Assembly (NCBI GenBank): GCA_964527995.1
Contig: CAZGRP010000002.1
Span: 62,001-126,000 of the forward strand
Length of the DNA: 64,000 nucleotides
Source: CAZGRP01 sp964527995
GTDB taxonomy: Bacteria > Zhuqueibacterota > Zhuqueibacteria > Oceanimicrobiales > CAZGRP01
Reading direction: 5' to 3'
Within the stretch, counting starts at the first letter, position 1. Every line of letters begins with the position of its first letter. Shown one piece after another: positions 51,437-61,208 of the stretch. Both the position numbers and the translations under genes were made by a program. The notes beneath the pieces were generated by a model, which ran no database searches, had not been told where the DNA came from, and saw only the letters and a program-made list of their open reading frames with translations.

Positions 51437-52075
51437 ATGAAATTGAACTTGTTGCCGGATTGGGTCAAGAACTTTTACCTCCGGTTGATCGAACCGGTGG
51501 TGCAGTTCTTCATTGACCTGGAGCTGAACCCCAATTTCTTTACGACCATCGGCTTCGTGCTCAGCCTGATTGCGGGCTATCTTTTTGCCGCCGGACAGCT
51601 CCGGCTGGCGGGCGTCCTCGTGCTGCTGGCCGGGACCTTCGACATCATCGACGGCAAGGTCGCTCGGGCTACCGACCGGGTCACCAAATTCGGTGCCCTC
51701 TACGACTCCACTCTTGATCGCTACGCTGAAGTAGTGATGTTTTTCGGCCTGGCGTACCATTTTGTCGTCCGGGGTCCGGTGTCGGCCGCTGTGGCTGTCT
51801 CGATCGCTCTGGGTGGTTCGATCATGGTGAGCTATGTGCGCGCCCGGGCCGAAGGGCTTGGCTTTGAGTGCAAGGTAGGCATCATGCAGCGCCCGGAACG
51901 CATTGTCTTCATCGGTTTCGGTGCTGTCACGCACGAGTATGTGTTGATTGTCGCCATCTGGGCGATCGCGCTGTTGGCGAATTTCACGGCGGTTCAACGG
52001 CTCCATCATGTCTGGGCGAAGGAAAATGGAGTCAAAAGCGAGAAACTCCAGCCGGAAGAAGTCGGCGTAGACTAG
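51437..52075 (+). CDS. CDP-alcohol phosphatidyltransferase (likely phosphatidylinositol-phosphate synthase type)
   Basis: 212 residues, ATG directly after GAGGAAAGG. Signature D-x2-DG-x2-AR-x8-G-x3-D-x3-D is complete in FDIIDGKVARATDRVTKF plus GALYDSTLDR, about residues 68-94. About five membrane helices are visible. It transfers a phosphatidyl group from CDP-diacylglycerol to an alcohol phosphate. Inositol-3-phosphate synthase lies two genes downstream in the same run, so inositol phosphate is the inferred acceptor, giving phosphatidylinositol phosphate. Glycerol phosphate (PgsA) remains possible. Confidence 0.88.
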   Translation: MKLNLLPDWVKNFYLRLIEPVVQFFIDLELNPNFFTTIGFVLSLIAGYLFAAGQLRLAGVLVLLAGTFDIIDGKVARATDRVTKFGALYDSTLDRYAEVVMFFGLAYHFVVRGPVSAAVAVSIALGGSIMVSYVRARAEGLGFECKVGIMQRPERIVFIGFGAVTHEYVLIVAIWAIALLANFTAVQRLHHVWAKENGVKSEKLQPEEVGVD

Positions 52076-52094
52076 AAAGGGGTTTGCAAGACTG

Positions 52095-52442
52095 ATGTTT
52101 CGGGAAATGTGCAAATCGAAGATTCACCGGGCGACGGTTACCGAGGTGAATCTTGACTACGAAGGCAGTATCAGTATCGACCGGCGGTTGATGGAGGCCG
52201 CCGACCTGCTACCGTACGAAAAAGTGCAGGTCGCCAATCTCCACAACGGAAGCCGTGCCGACACCTACGTCATTCCAGGTCCGCCCGGATCTGGCGAGAT
52301 CTGTCTAAATGGCGCTATGGCGCGGCTGGCCCAAAAGGGGGATTTGGTGATCATCATCTCCTACGCAGTGATGTCGGAAGAAGAAGCGCGCAGCTACAAG
52401 CCGAAAGTCGTTCTAGTCGACGAACGAAACGAACTCAGGTAA
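52095..52442 (+). CDS. panD: Aspartate 1-decarboxylase, pyruvoyl-dependent
   Basis: 115 residues. It makes beta-alanine for coenzyme A. It self-cleaves between Gly24 and Ser25 (YEGSISID) to form the pyruvoyl cofactor. The N-terminal MFREMCKSKIHRATVTEVNL and late SYAVMSEEEA are typical. Its place between the phosphatidyltransferase and inositol synthase is unusual; no panB or panC is seen here. Confidence 0.96.
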   Translation: MFREMCKSKIHRATVTEVNLDYEGSISIDRRLMEAADLLPYEKVQVANLHNGSRADTYVIPGPPGSGEICLNGAMARLAQKGDLVIIISYAVMSEEEARSYKPKVVLVDERNELR

Positions 52443-52466
52443 CCCTGTTACGGAGGAGGAAACGTT

Positions 52467-53780
52467 TTGAGCCAAGGCATCGAGATTCAAGCGCCGGAGG
52501 GGAAGCTGGGGGTGCTGCTGCCCGGAATGGGTGCTGTGAGCACCACTTTCATCGCCGGAGTCATGGCCGTGCGCAAAGGGCTGGCCCAACCATACGGTTC
52601 GCTGACCCAGATGGGCACCATTCGGCTCGGCAAGCGAACCGAGAAACGCATTCCCAAGATCAAAGATTTTGTGCCGCTGGCCGAGCTTGAGGATCTGGTT
52701 TTTGGGGGTTGGGACATTTTCCCCGACAACTGCTTTGAGGCCGCGTCCAAGGCCGGTGTGCTCGAGAAGGAACTCATTCAGCAGCTGCGGCCGGAGTTGG
52801 AGTCGATCGCGCCGATGCCCGCCGCGTTCGATCGCCGCTACGTCAAGAAGCTGGACGGCACTCACATCAAGCAGGCGAGGACCAAGTACGATCTGGCCGA
52901 GATGCTTCGGGAAGATATCCGCAATTTCAAGTCGAAGAACAATCTGCAGCGTCTCGTGATCGTCTGGTGTGGCAGCACCGAAGTGTTTATGCAGCCCGAT
53001 GAAGTTCACAATGATATCGCCACCTTTGAACAGGCGATGAAGGACAATCATCCGGCCATCGCACCCAGCATGCTGTACGCTTGGGCGGCACTGAAGGAGC
53101 GCGTGCCCTTTGCCAACGGCGCGCCGAACCTCACCGCCGACATTCCCGCCCTGCTCGAGCTTGCCAAAGAGAATGGCGTGCCTGTGGCTGGCAAGGATTA
53201 CAAGACCGGCCAGACGCTGATGAAGACCATCCTGGCTCCCGGTATCAAGGCGCGGCTTCTGGGTCTCACCGGCTGGTTCTCGACCAATATCCTGGGCAAC
53301 CGCGACGGTGAGGTTTTGGACGATCCGGAGTCGTTCCGCACCAAGGAGGAGAGCAAGCTGTCGGTGCTGGAGTACATCCTTCAGCCCGAGCTGTACCCGT
53401 CGCTCTACGGCAACTTCTACCACAAAGTGCGGATCAACTACTACCCGCCTCGCGGCGACAACAAGGAGGGATGGGACAACATCGACATCTTCGGCTGGCT
53501 CGGCTACCCGATGCAGATCAAGATCGATTTTCTCTGCCGCGACAGCATTCTGGCTGCGCCGATCGTCCTCGACGTCTCCCTGTTTCTCGATCTGGCGCAG
53601 CGAAGCAACATGAGGGGTGTCCAGGAGTGGCTGTCCTTCTATTTCAAGAGTCCCATGCACGCGGCCAAGGTCTACCCGGAGCATGACCTCTTCATCCAGC
53701 TCATGAAGCTGAAGAACACTCTTCGCCATCTGCGAGGCGAGGAGCTCATCACCCATCTGGGCCTTGAGTACTACGACTAA
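52467..53780 (+). CDS. ino1: Inositol-3-phosphate synthase
   Basis: 437 residues, TTG start with ACGGAGGAGG upstream. NAD-dependent conversion of glucose-6-phosphate to myo-inositol-3-phosphate. The family core GLTGWFSTNILGNRDGEVLDD, KVRINYYPPRGDNKEGWDNI and MQIKIDFLCRDSILAAPIVLD is clear, with the NAD motif LLPGMGAVSTTFIAG at the N-terminus. With the upstream phosphatidyltransferase it supports inositol phospholipid synthesis. Ino1 is uncommon in bacteria outside Actinobacteria, some Bacteroidetes and thermophiles. Confidence 0.95.
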   Translation: MSQGIEIQAPEGKLGVLLPGMGAVSTTFIAGVMAVRKGLAQPYGSLTQMGTIRLGKRTEKRIPKIKDFVPLAELEDLVFGGWDIFPDNCFEAASKAGVLEKELIQQLRPELESIAPMPAAFDRRYVKKLDGTHIKQARTKYDLAEMLREDIRNFKSKNNLQRLVIVWCGSTEVFMQPDEVHNDIATFEQAMKDNHPAIAPSMLYAWAALKERVPFANGAPNLTADIPALLELAKENGVPVAGKDYKTGQTLMKTILAPGIKARLLGLTGWFSTNILGNRDGEVLDDPESFRTKEESKLSVLEYILQPELYPSLYGNFYHKVRINYYPPRGDNKEGWDNIDIFGWLGYPMQIKIDFLCRDSILAAPIVLDVSLFLDLAQRSNMRGVQEWLSFYFKSPMHAAKVYPEHDLFIQLMKLKNTLRHLRGEELITHLGLEYYD

Positions 53781-53896
53781 TTCGGCGTCTGGCTTGAGGA
53801 AGACCTCCCCGTGGGATTGCGCGACTTTTTGGACAGCCTTTGCTGTTGGTTCGCATGCCGTCCGCTGCCAGCCAACTTCAGGTTTGAACGACGATC

Positions 53897-55297
53897 ATGA
53901 GGGAGAGCGCTCCGGAACCTCAGGTTGCGCCGCAAGAAGAGCGTCTTTCCGGCAGGACTCCCCTCAAGGACATACTCCGGACTTCTCTGCCAGCGGTCGT
54001 CGATCTTTCCTCGCAGACCTTCATGTGGACGGTCGAGGCGATTCTTATCGGAAAGATCGGCGCCGCGGCGTTTGGCGGCGTAGGCATGGCGATCCAGATC
54101 GTGGTCGTCATCATGACGGTGCTGCTGACCTTCATCGTCGGCAGTTCGCTGATTATCACCCGCTACCTGGGAGCAGGCAACCGTTGGGAGGCCAACCACA
54201 TCCTCGGGCAGACCATGATGATCGGCATCATCCTGGCCGTGCTCATTTCGCTTTTCTGGTACTTCGGGGCGACCCCGCTTTTCGGCCTCATCCGCGAGGC
54301 CAAGGGCGCTGCCCGCGAAGCAGGTATCACATACCTGCGCACGATCGCCTTCTTCGGACCCCTGCTGATCACCAATTTCATCGCTGTTGGCATCATCAGG
54401 GGCTCAGGAGAGACGACCTATTCGATGCTGATCAACGTCGTCGTCAACACCCTGAATCTCATCTTGGCGCCGATTTTGATTTTCGGGCTGCTTGGTTTTC
54501 CAAGGCTGGAGGTGGAGGGGGCGGCTTTGGCAGTGGGCATCGCCCACTCGGTCGGCTTGGGGATGTCGGTCTATCTCCTGCGCAGTCGGAAGCTGCCCAT
54601 TTTCCTGGCGATGCGGGAGCTGACGACGCTCAACGTGGACACCTTCAAACGTCTTTTTCGGGCCGGCTTCCCGATCACCGTGGAGCAGCTCGTGTGGGCC
54701 GTTGGCATGCTCGTGGTCACCAGCTACGCCGCCTCGGTCGGCGTCGCCGTGCTGGCAGCACACCAGGTGTTCTTGCGTATTCAGGCGATCCTGAGCATGT
54801 TCTATCTCGGCTTCGGGCTGGGGGCAATGACTTTGATGGGCAAGCATCTCGGTGCAGCCCAAAGCTCTTTGGCCGAGAAGACAGGCTATCTCACCAACCG
54901 GGTGGTCTTTTTCTTTGCGTTGGTCGTGGTGGCGGTGCTGATGATCTTCTCGCGGTCGCTGGTGACGATCTTCACCAGCGATCCAGAAGTCGTGTCGATC
55001 GGCAGCACGGTCATCAGAGTGTTTGCTCTGGCGCAGATCCCGAAAGCCGTTGATGGTGCCTTGATGGGGAACCTTCGCGGCGCTGGGGACTTGAAATGGT
55101 TGATGTGGTTGACCATCGTAAGCGTACTGGTCTTCGAGATCGGCATCAACTGGGTGATCGTATTTGTCCTCAACCTCTCGGCGATGGGCTACTTGCTCGG
55201 GCTATGGAGCGTGCACGCAGTGGATGAGACCGTGAGGCTCGGGTTGAACTATTGGCGCTTCAAAGGGGGGAAGTGGAAGCTGTCGGAATGGCTGTAA
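53897..55297 (+). CDS. MATE-family efflux transporter
   Basis: 466 residues with about twelve hydrophobic segments arranged as two similar halves, as expected of sodium- or proton-coupled multidrug/toxin extruders (NorM/DinF type). Family features: IIRGSGETTYSMLINVVVN in the first half and DGALMGNLRGAGDLKWLMW in the second. A charged N-terminal tail precedes helix 1. The start has no clear Shine-Dalgarno site. Substrate unknown. The next gene starts eight bases on. Confidence 0.92.
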   Translation: MRESAPEPQVAPQEERLSGRTPLKDILRTSLPAVVDLSSQTFMWTVEAILIGKIGAAAFGGVGMAIQIVVVIMTVLLTFIVGSSLIITRYLGAGNRWEANHILGQTMMIGIILAVLISLFWYFGATPLFGLIREAKGAAREAGITYLRTIAFFGPLLITNFIAVGIIRGSGETTYSMLINVVVNTLNLILAPILIFGLLGFPRLEVEGAALAVGIAHSVGLGMSVYLLRSRKLPIFLAMRELTTLNVDTFKRLFRAGFPITVEQLVWAVGMLVVTSYAASVGVAVLAAHQVFLRIQAILSMFYLGFGLGAMTLMGKHLGAAQSSLAEKTGYLTNRVVFFFALVVVAVLMIFSRSLVTIFTSDPEVVSIGSTVIRVFALAQIPKAVDGALMGNLRGAGDLKWLMWLTIVSVLVFEIGINWVIVFVLNLSAMGYLLGLWSVHAVDETVRLGLNYWRFKGGKWKLSEWL

Positions 55298-55305
55298 CCG
55301 GCTGA

Positions 55306-55962
55306 ATGTTGATCACGTTCGAAGGGATTGATAACTCCGGCAAATCGCTGCAGGCCAGGCGGCTGTTTGAGCGGCTAACGCAGCGGCAGATAGACACGGT
55401 TATGTTCCGTGAACCCGGAGGATGTGACCTCTCCGAAGCGGTTCGTACTGTCCTTCTCGACCCGCGCTACCACGGGATGTCGGCCCGCGCAGAGGTTTTG
55501 CTCTACTCGGCCGCTCGCGCTCAACTCGTGGCCGAAAAGATTCGCCCGGCTCTGCGCGACGGTAAGACGGTTATCTGCGATCGGTTCTACGATTCGACGA
55601 CCGCCTATCAGGGGTATGGACGAGGACTGGATGTGCAGTTTCTTCATCGACTGAACGAGTTTGCCACCAACAGGCTAGTGCCCGACAGAACGTTTCTGTT
55701 GGATTTGGAACCAGAGGTAGCAGCAGCACGAAAAAGGAACCAGGGAGACAAAGCGGACCGCATGGAGGCAGAAGAGCTGGCATTTCATCGGCGCGTGCGC
55801 CAAGGCTACTTGAACATCGCCCGCTCTGAACCCACCCGGGTGTGCGTCATCGATGCCACCCGGCGCCCTGAGGAAATCGAAGGCGAGGTTTGGTCCGAAG
55901 TCGCCCGTCTTCTTGACTTTGAGAAGAATGGTTCGAAAGGAGGCGTTTCTCCATGCCAGTAA
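55306..55962 (+). CDS. tmk: Thymidylate kinase
   Basis: 218 residues. It phosphorylates dTMP to dTDP. P-loop FEGIDNSGKS (the common form is GAGKT), FREPGGCDLSEAVR, the DR(Y/F) motif in VICDRFYDSTTAYQGYGRGL and a LID-like DKADRMEAEELAFHRRV. Asn-Ser in the P-loop and Cys-Asp for Thr-x in the dTMP loop are small deviations. Its last ten bases overlap the protease gene start. Confidence 0.93.
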   Translation: MLITFEGIDNSGKSLQARRLFERLTQRQIDTVMFREPGGCDLSEAVRTVLLDPRYHGMSARAEVLLYSAARAQLVAEKIRPALRDGKTVICDRFYDSTTAYQGYGRGLDVQFLHRLNEFATNRLVPDRTFLLDLEPEVAAARKRNQGDKADRMEAEELAFHRRVRQGYLNIARSEPTRVCVIDATRRPEEIEGEVWSEVARLLDFEKNGSKGGVSPCQ

Positions 55963-57680
55963 AAAAGCAGATCTCCGCAGCTCTCCTGCTCGTAGTCGGA
56001 CTGGTTACGCTGGGTGGCTGGGTGTCTAATCTGGTCGGCAGCCGCCATCCAGATTACTATCACGACGTCGAACGCAATTTGCGCATCTTTGGCGAAGTCT
56101 ACAAGGCGATCTCCGACAAGTACGTCGAGGAAGTCGACCCGAACCGGTTCATGCGTGCCGGAATCGATGGGATGCTCGCCACCCTCGATCCTTATACGGT
56201 GCTGATCGAGAAGGAGGACAACGCCCAGCTGCAGATCATGACTTCGGGCAAGTATGGCGGCGTCGGCATGCGCATCGCCACCCGGAACGGCTGGCCGACC
56301 GTGGTGGAGCCGCCCTTCAACGGCACGCCGGCGCAGCGCGCCGGAATCCGCGAGGGCGACGTCATCATCGAGGTGAACGGGGAGAGCACCAAAGGCATGG
56401 ACATCAACACGGTGGCCTCCAAACTTCGAGGTGAGGTGGGCACCGAGGTGACCCTGAAGGTTTCGCGCGAAGGCGAGAAGATGCCCATCGAGTTTCGTCT
56501 GATTCGGGACGAGATCGTCATCAAAGACGTGGCCTACTCCGGCATCATCGAGGATGGCATCGGCTATATCAAGCTGACCCATTTTTCCAAGAACGCCGGC
56601 AAAGAGGTCGAGGATGCCATTCGAAAACTGAAATCGCAAAACCTGAACGGACTGATTCTCGATCTTCGGAACAATCCGGGCGGCCTGCTCGATGCCGCCG
56701 TTGAAGTGGCCGACAATTTTCTGAATCCCGGGCAGTTGATCGTCTCCACCCGAGGCCGCAGCGACAACTCCGACCAGGAATACCGTGCCCAACGCCGGTC
56801 GACCCTCGGGGACAAGCCTCTTGTGGTTCTGGTCAACGGGGCCAGTGCTTCGGCCAGCGAAATCGTTTCCGGGGCTATCCAGGATCTGGACCGCGGTGTG
56901 GTGATCGGCACCCGGACGTTCGGCAAAGGACTGGTTCAGACGGTCGTGCCGATCAGCCGGGATGCGGCCCTGAAGCTGACGACAGCAAAATACTACATCC
57001 CGAGCGGTCGCCTGATCCAGAATCCTGCCCGGTTGAAAACCGAGCTTTCAGATCTTTTTGGCCCCGTTATTCGCAAGGAAGAAAACAAGGGTGGCAAGAA
57101 GGACGAGGGGGCCGAGGCCGAGAAGAAGCACGCCTATCATACCAAGAACGGCCGTACGGTGTACGGTGGTGGCGGCATTGTTCCCGACATCGTCGTCAAG
57201 GAGGAGCCGCTGACTGCCCTGGACGTCGCTCTGTTGCGACAGACGATGCCCTTCAATTTCGCTGTGGTCTATGCAGCCAAGCACCCGAACCTGAAGCGCG
57301 ACTTCACGGTCACCGACGAGATGCTCGATGAATTCCGTGCTTTCCTCAAGGAGAAGGACTTTCGCTTCAAGACGCAGGCAGAAGTGGAACTCGAGAACCT
57401 GAAAAAGACTGCGGAGAAGCAAGGCTATTTCGACGCGATCGCAGCCCAGTATGATGAGCTCTGGAAGGCGGTGGAGCGGGCCAAGGAAAGAGAGTTCGAG
57501 CGTAGCAAGCGTTTCATCCGCCGAGTGCTGGAACGCGAAATCGCCGCCAAGCTTTGGGGCAGTGACGCCGAAGTGGAGATTGGATTCAAAGATGACCCCG
57601 TGATTCAGAAGGCGATCGAAGTACTCGAAAAGCCTTCACGCTACTATTCGATCCTCCAGCCCGAGTCGCGGGAAGGATGA
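55953..57680 (+). CDS. C-terminal processing protease (S41, CtpA/Prc type)
   Basis: 575 residues; AAAGGAGG lies nine bases before the ATG inside tmk. N-terminal membrane anchor (about 8-27), a PDZ domain (about 90-185; YGGVGMRIATRNGW, GIREGDVIIEVNG), and the S41 domain with GLILDLRNNPGGLLDAAVEVA, catalytic Ser in NGASASASEIVSGAIQD and catalytic Lys in FGKGLVQT. An additional C-terminal helical extension of about 190 residues follows and is longer than in typical CtpA. It acts in the periplasm. Confidence 0.95.
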   Translation: MPVKKQISAALLLVVGLVTLGGWVSNLVGSRHPDYYHDVERNLRIFGEVYKAISDKYVEEVDPNRFMRAGIDGMLATLDPYTVLIEKEDNAQLQIMTSGKYGGVGMRIATRNGWPTVVEPPFNGTPAQRAGIREGDVIIEVNGESTKGMDINTVASKLRGEVGTEVTLKVSREGEKMPIEFRLIRDEIVIKDVAYSGIIEDGIGYIKLTHFSKNAGKEVEDAIRKLKSQNLNGLILDLRNNPGGLLDAAVEVADNFLNPGQLIVSTRGRSDNSDQEYRAQRRSTLGDKPLVVLVNGASASASEIVSGAIQDLDRGVVIGTRTFGKGLVQTVVPISRDAALKLTTAKYYIPSGRLIQNPARLKTELSDLFGPVIRKEENKGGKKDEGAEAEKKHAYHTKNGRTVYGGGGIVPDIVVKEEPLTALDVALLRQTMPFNFAVVYAAKHPNLKRDFTVTDEMLDEFRAFLKEKDFRFKTQAEVELENLKKTAEKQGYFDAIAAQYDELWKAVERAKEREFERSKRFIRRVLEREIAAKLWGSDAEVEIGFKDDPVIQKAIEVLEKPSRYYSILQPESREG

Positions 57681-57715
57681 CCTAATGGACGCAGCATTCG
57701 GAAGGAGACTCGCCC

Positions 57716-60445
57716 ATGGCTGAAAAGAAATACGTTTACTTTTTCGCCCAGGGACAGGCTGAAGGAAACGCCGAGATGAAAGATCTGCTCGGTGGCAAGG
57801 GCGCCAACCTTGCAGAGATGTGCAACCTGGACCTGCCCGTCCCACCTGGCTTTACAATCACCACCGAAGTGTGCACCTACTACTATGAACACGGCCGGGA
57901 GTATCCCCCGGAACTGAAGGCGCAGGTGGATTCCTCTCTCCGGCGCGTCGAGCAGATCATGGGGTCGCGCTTCGGCGATCCGGAAAAGCCCCTGCTGGTG
58001 TCGGTGCGTTCCGGTGCCCGCATGTCCATGCCCGGAATGATGGAGACGGTGCTTAACGTTGGGCTCACCACGGCCACACTGCCCGCCCTGGCTCGCCGAA
58101 CCAACAATCCTCGCTTTGCCTACGACGCCTACCGGCGACTCATCCAGATGTATTCGGATGTGGTGATGGAGAAGGCGGCCGGGATCGAGCCGGAGGAGGA
58201 GCAGGGCATCCGGGCGCAGCTCGAGCGTGAGCTCGAGAAGATGAAGCGGGCGCGCGGCGTGACGCACGACATCGAGCTGACCGCGGATGATCTCAAAGAG
58301 CTGTCGGAGATCTTCAAGCAGAAGGTCCAGGAGGTTCTCGGCAAGCCCTTTCCGGATGAGCCGCAGGAGCAGCTCTGGGGGGCCATCAGCGCTGTGTTCG
58401 CTTCGTGGAATGGCAAGCGGGCGCTCTCTTACCGGCGCATCGAGGGCATCCCCGACTGGTGGGGCACAGCGGTGAACGTCCAGACGATGGTTTTTGGCAA
58501 CATGGGCGAAAAGTCTGCCACGGGCGTGGCCTTCACCCGTAACCCTGCCACGGGAGAGAACGTCTTCTACGGCGAATGGCTGGTGAATGCCCAGGGCGAA
58601 GACGTGGTGGCGGGCATTCGCACTCCGTATCCGCTCAATGAGAAGCAGAAGACCGATGAGAACGCCAACCTGCCGTCGCTGGAAAAGGCAATGCCGGAGA
58701 TCTACCAGCAACTCGCCGAGATTCGCAACAAGCTGGAGCGCCACTACCGCGATATGCAGGACATCGAGTTCACGATTCAAGAAGGACGGCTGTGGATGCT
58801 GCAGACCCGCACTGGCAAGCGCACTGGCCAGGCCGCGATTCGGATCGCGGTCGACATGCAGCACGAGGGCCTGATCAGCAAAGAGGAGGCAGTGGGCCGC
58901 GTGAAGCCGAGCCAGCTCGACGAGCTGCTGCATCCGATGGTGGATCCCGTGGCTGCCAGGAAGGAACGGCCGCTCGCCTCCGGCTTGCCTGCCGGCCCCG
59001 GTGGCGCCGTCGGCCAGATTGTCTTCACCGCCGATGAGGCCGAGCGCCTAGGCAAGGAGGGGAAGAAGGTTATCCTGGTGCGAAATGAGACCTCTCCGGA
59101 AGACGTGCATGGCATGCACGCTGCGGTCGGCATTCTGACCGCCAAGGGCGGAATGACCAGCCACGCGGCGCTGGTGGCTCGCGGCTGGGGCAAATGCTGC
59201 GTGGTCGGCTGCAGCGCACTGGAGATTGATCTCGAAAAACGCGAGCTGAGCGTGGACAACCGACTTCTTCGTGAAGGCGACTGGATTACAGTGGACGGCA
59301 CCCGAGGTCTGGTCTACGAGGGTCAGCTGCCGCTGATCTTCCCCGAGCTGGAGAAGAACCTCAGCTATCAGCGATTGATGACCTGGGCGGACGAAATTCG
59401 TCGGCTCCATGTTCGCACCAATGCCGATCGCCCCGCAGATGCTGCCCAGGCGCGCGGTTTCGGCGCCGAAGGGATCGGGTTGTGCCGGACCGAACACATG
59501 TTCTTCGAGCCGGAGCGCATCACAGCGATGCGGCAGATGATCGTTGCTGAGACCGAAGAGGAGCGCCGGGCGGCGGTGATGAAGCTCCTTCCTTTCCAGC
59601 GCCAGGATTTCATCGGCATTTTCAAGGCCATGGCTGGCTACCCGGTGACCATCCGCCTCCTCGATCCACCGTTGCATGAGTTTGTCAACCTCGATGAAGG
59701 CCAGATTGAGGAGCTCTCCCAGCAGTTGGGTGTGCCGGTAGAGAAGCTGCAGGCGCGCATCGCCCAACTGCACGAGCTCAACCCGATGCTCGGGCACCGT
59801 GGCTGCCGTCTCGGCATCACCTATCCCGAGATCACCGAGATGCAGGCGCGGGCGATCTTCGAGGCGGCGGCCCAGCTCACCAAGGAGGGGATCGAGGTCT
59901 ATCCCGAGGTGATGGTGCCGTTGGTCGCCACTCTGAACGAATTCAAGAACCAGGCCGAGATCATCCGCCGAGTGGCCAGTGAGGTGCAAAAGGAAACCGG
60001 TACGACTTTCGAGTATCTGGTCGGCACGATGGTGGAAATTCCGCGTGCCTGTCTGGTCGCCGACGAGATCGCTGCCGAGGCGCAGTTCTTCAGCTTTGGC
60101 ACCAATGACCTGACGCAGACGACTTTCGGCTTCTCGAGAGACGACATCGGCAGTTTTCTGCCGCGGTATCTGGAATTGAAGATTCTGCCCGACGATCCGT
60201 TCCAGACGCTCGACCAGCACGGCGTCGGCCAGCTCATGCAGATCGCCGTGCACAAGGGCCGTGGGGCACGCCAGGACCTGGAGCTGGGGATTTGCGGCGA
60301 ACACGGCGGTGACCCCGAATCGGTGAAATTCTGTCATCGCCTCGGCCTGGACTACGTCAGTTGCTCGCCGTTCCGAGTGCCCATTGCGCGACTGGCCGCG
60401 GCTCATGCTGTACTCGAGGAAAAACGAGGTTCGGAGGCAGCCTGA
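57716..60445 (+). CDS. ppdK: Pyruvate phosphate dikinase
   Basis: 909 residues, typical length. It interconverts pyruvate, ATP and phosphate with phosphoenolpyruvate, AMP and pyrophosphate. N-terminal ATP-grasp (VSVRSGARMSMPGMMET; LGGKGANLAEM), phosphohistidine domain GGMTSHAALVARGWGK, and the PEP/pyruvate barrel GIGLCRTEHMF, GTNDLTQTTFGFSRDD and ICGEHGGDPESVKFC with the catalytic Cys. Together with the PDH genes it places pyruvate metabolism at two places in the window. A terminator follows. Confidence 0.97.
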   Translation: MAEKKYVYFFAQGQAEGNAEMKDLLGGKGANLAEMCNLDLPVPPGFTITTEVCTYYYEHGREYPPELKAQVDSSLRRVEQIMGSRFGDPEKPLLVSVRSGARMSMPGMMETVLNVGLTTATLPALARRTNNPRFAYDAYRRLIQMYSDVVMEKAAGIEPEEEQGIRAQLERELEKMKRARGVTHDIELTADDLKELSEIFKQKVQEVLGKPFPDEPQEQLWGAISAVFASWNGKRALSYRRIEGIPDWWGTAVNVQTMVFGNMGEKSATGVAFTRNPATGENVFYGEWLVNAQGEDVVAGIRTPYPLNEKQKTDENANLPSLEKAMPEIYQQLAEIRNKLERHYRDMQDIEFTIQEGRLWMLQTRTGKRTGQAAIRIAVDMQHEGLISKEEAVGRVKPSQLDELLHPMVDPVAARKERPLASGLPAGPGGAVGQIVFTADEAERLGKEGKKVILVRNETSPEDVHGMHAAVGILTAKGGMTSHAALVARGWGKCCVVGCSALEIDLEKRELSVDNRLLREGDWITVDGTRGLVYEGQLPLIFPELEKNLSYQRLMTWADEIRRLHVRTNADRPADAAQARGFGAEGIGLCRTEHMFFEPERITAMRQMIVAETEEERRAAVMKLLPFQRQDFIGIFKAMAGYPVTIRLLDPPLHEFVNLDEGQIEELSQQLGVPVEKLQARIAQLHELNPMLGHRGCRLGITYPEITEMQARAIFEAAAQLTKEGIEVYPEVMVPLVATLNEFKNQAEIIRRVASEVQKETGTTFEYLVGTMVEIPRACLVADEIAAEAQFFSFGTNDLTQTTFGFSRDDIGSFLPRYLELKILPDDPFQTLDQHGVGQLMQIAVHKGRGARQDLELGICGEHGGDPESVKFCHRLGLDYVSCSPFRVPIARLAAAHAVLEEKRGSEAA

Positions 60446-60475
60446 CCAGGAGCGTCGGGAACGGTTACGGTTTGG

Positions 60476-60509
60476 TCGCCCACTTGGTTTTCCGGTGGGC
60501 GATTTTTTT
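60476..60509 (+). terminator. Terminator after ppdK
   Basis: TCGCCCAC (60476-60483), 11-base loop, GTGGGCGA (60495-60502), seven T. The next gene's AGGGAG starts two bases later. Confidence 0.85.
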
Positions 60510-60522
60510 GAGGGAGCAGAGA

Positions 60523-61185
60523 ATGCGAATTTTTTGTGATTTCGACGGAACAGTCGCCGAGCGGGATGTCGGTAATCTGCTTTTCGAGACTTTCGCCGAC
60601 GACCGCTGGCGCGCCGCGGTCGAGGAATGGCTGGCAGGTCACATCTCCTCCGAGGAGTGCCTGAGGCGCGAGTGTGAAGCTACGGTCGCCGGGCGCGATC
60701 AGATTCTGGCATTGGCCGACGAACAGCGTCTCGATCCGGGCTTCGAGGAGTTCGTCCGGTTTTGCCGCGAGCACGAGATCCCGGTCACGATTCTCAGTGA
60801 CGGGCTCGACTTCTACATCGAGCGTATTCTTGCCAATCACGGATTCGGCGATCTGCCGGTTCGCGCCAACCACCTGGTGTTCGTGGGGCACGACCGCATT
60901 GTTCCCGAATTTCCTTATCTCGCCGATAGCTGCGGCCGCTGCGCCAACTGCAAAGGACATCACCTGCGTGCCGCACGGCGACCGGGAGAGTGGCTGGTCT
61001 ATGTCGGCGATGGCTACTCAGACCGCTGCGCAGCCCGGGAGGCCGATCTGGTGTTCGCCAAACGCGATCTGCGGCGGTACTGCCGGGACGCAGCCATCCC
61101 ATACGTCGAATTCCAGTCATTCTACGATGTGCTCGATGGACTCTATCCCTTTGTGGATGCAGGCAGGATCGTCGCCACACGCTGA
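60523..61185 (+). CDS. MtnX-like HAD phosphatase
   Basis: 220 residues, ATG after AGGGAG. HAD-superfamily subfamily IB phosphatase: DFDGTVAERD (nucleophile Asp), TILSDGLDFY, a mid GRCANCKGHH (two Cys), and VGDGYSDRCAA. This combination resembles MtnX (methionine salvage) and phosphoserine-phosphatase-like enzymes. No other methionine-salvage genes are near, so the substrate is unassigned. The frame is open upstream to 60361, but the Shine-Dalgarno site supports 60523. Confidence 0.85.
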   Translation: MRIFCDFDGTVAERDVGNLLFETFADDRWRAAVEEWLAGHISSEECLRRECEATVAGRDQILALADEQRLDPGFEEFVRFCREHEIPVTILSDGLDFYIERILANHGFGDLPVRANHLVFVGHDRIVPEFPYLADSCGRCANCKGHHLRAARRPGEWLVYVGDGYSDRCAAREADLVFAKRDLRRYCRDAAIPYVEFQSFYDVLDGLYPFVDAGRIVATR

Positions 61186-61208
61186 CGGGACTGACTGCCA
61201 CTACCTTC

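Noticed and set aside
59048..60406. 452-codon minus-strand frame
   Set aside because: Antisense to ppdK.
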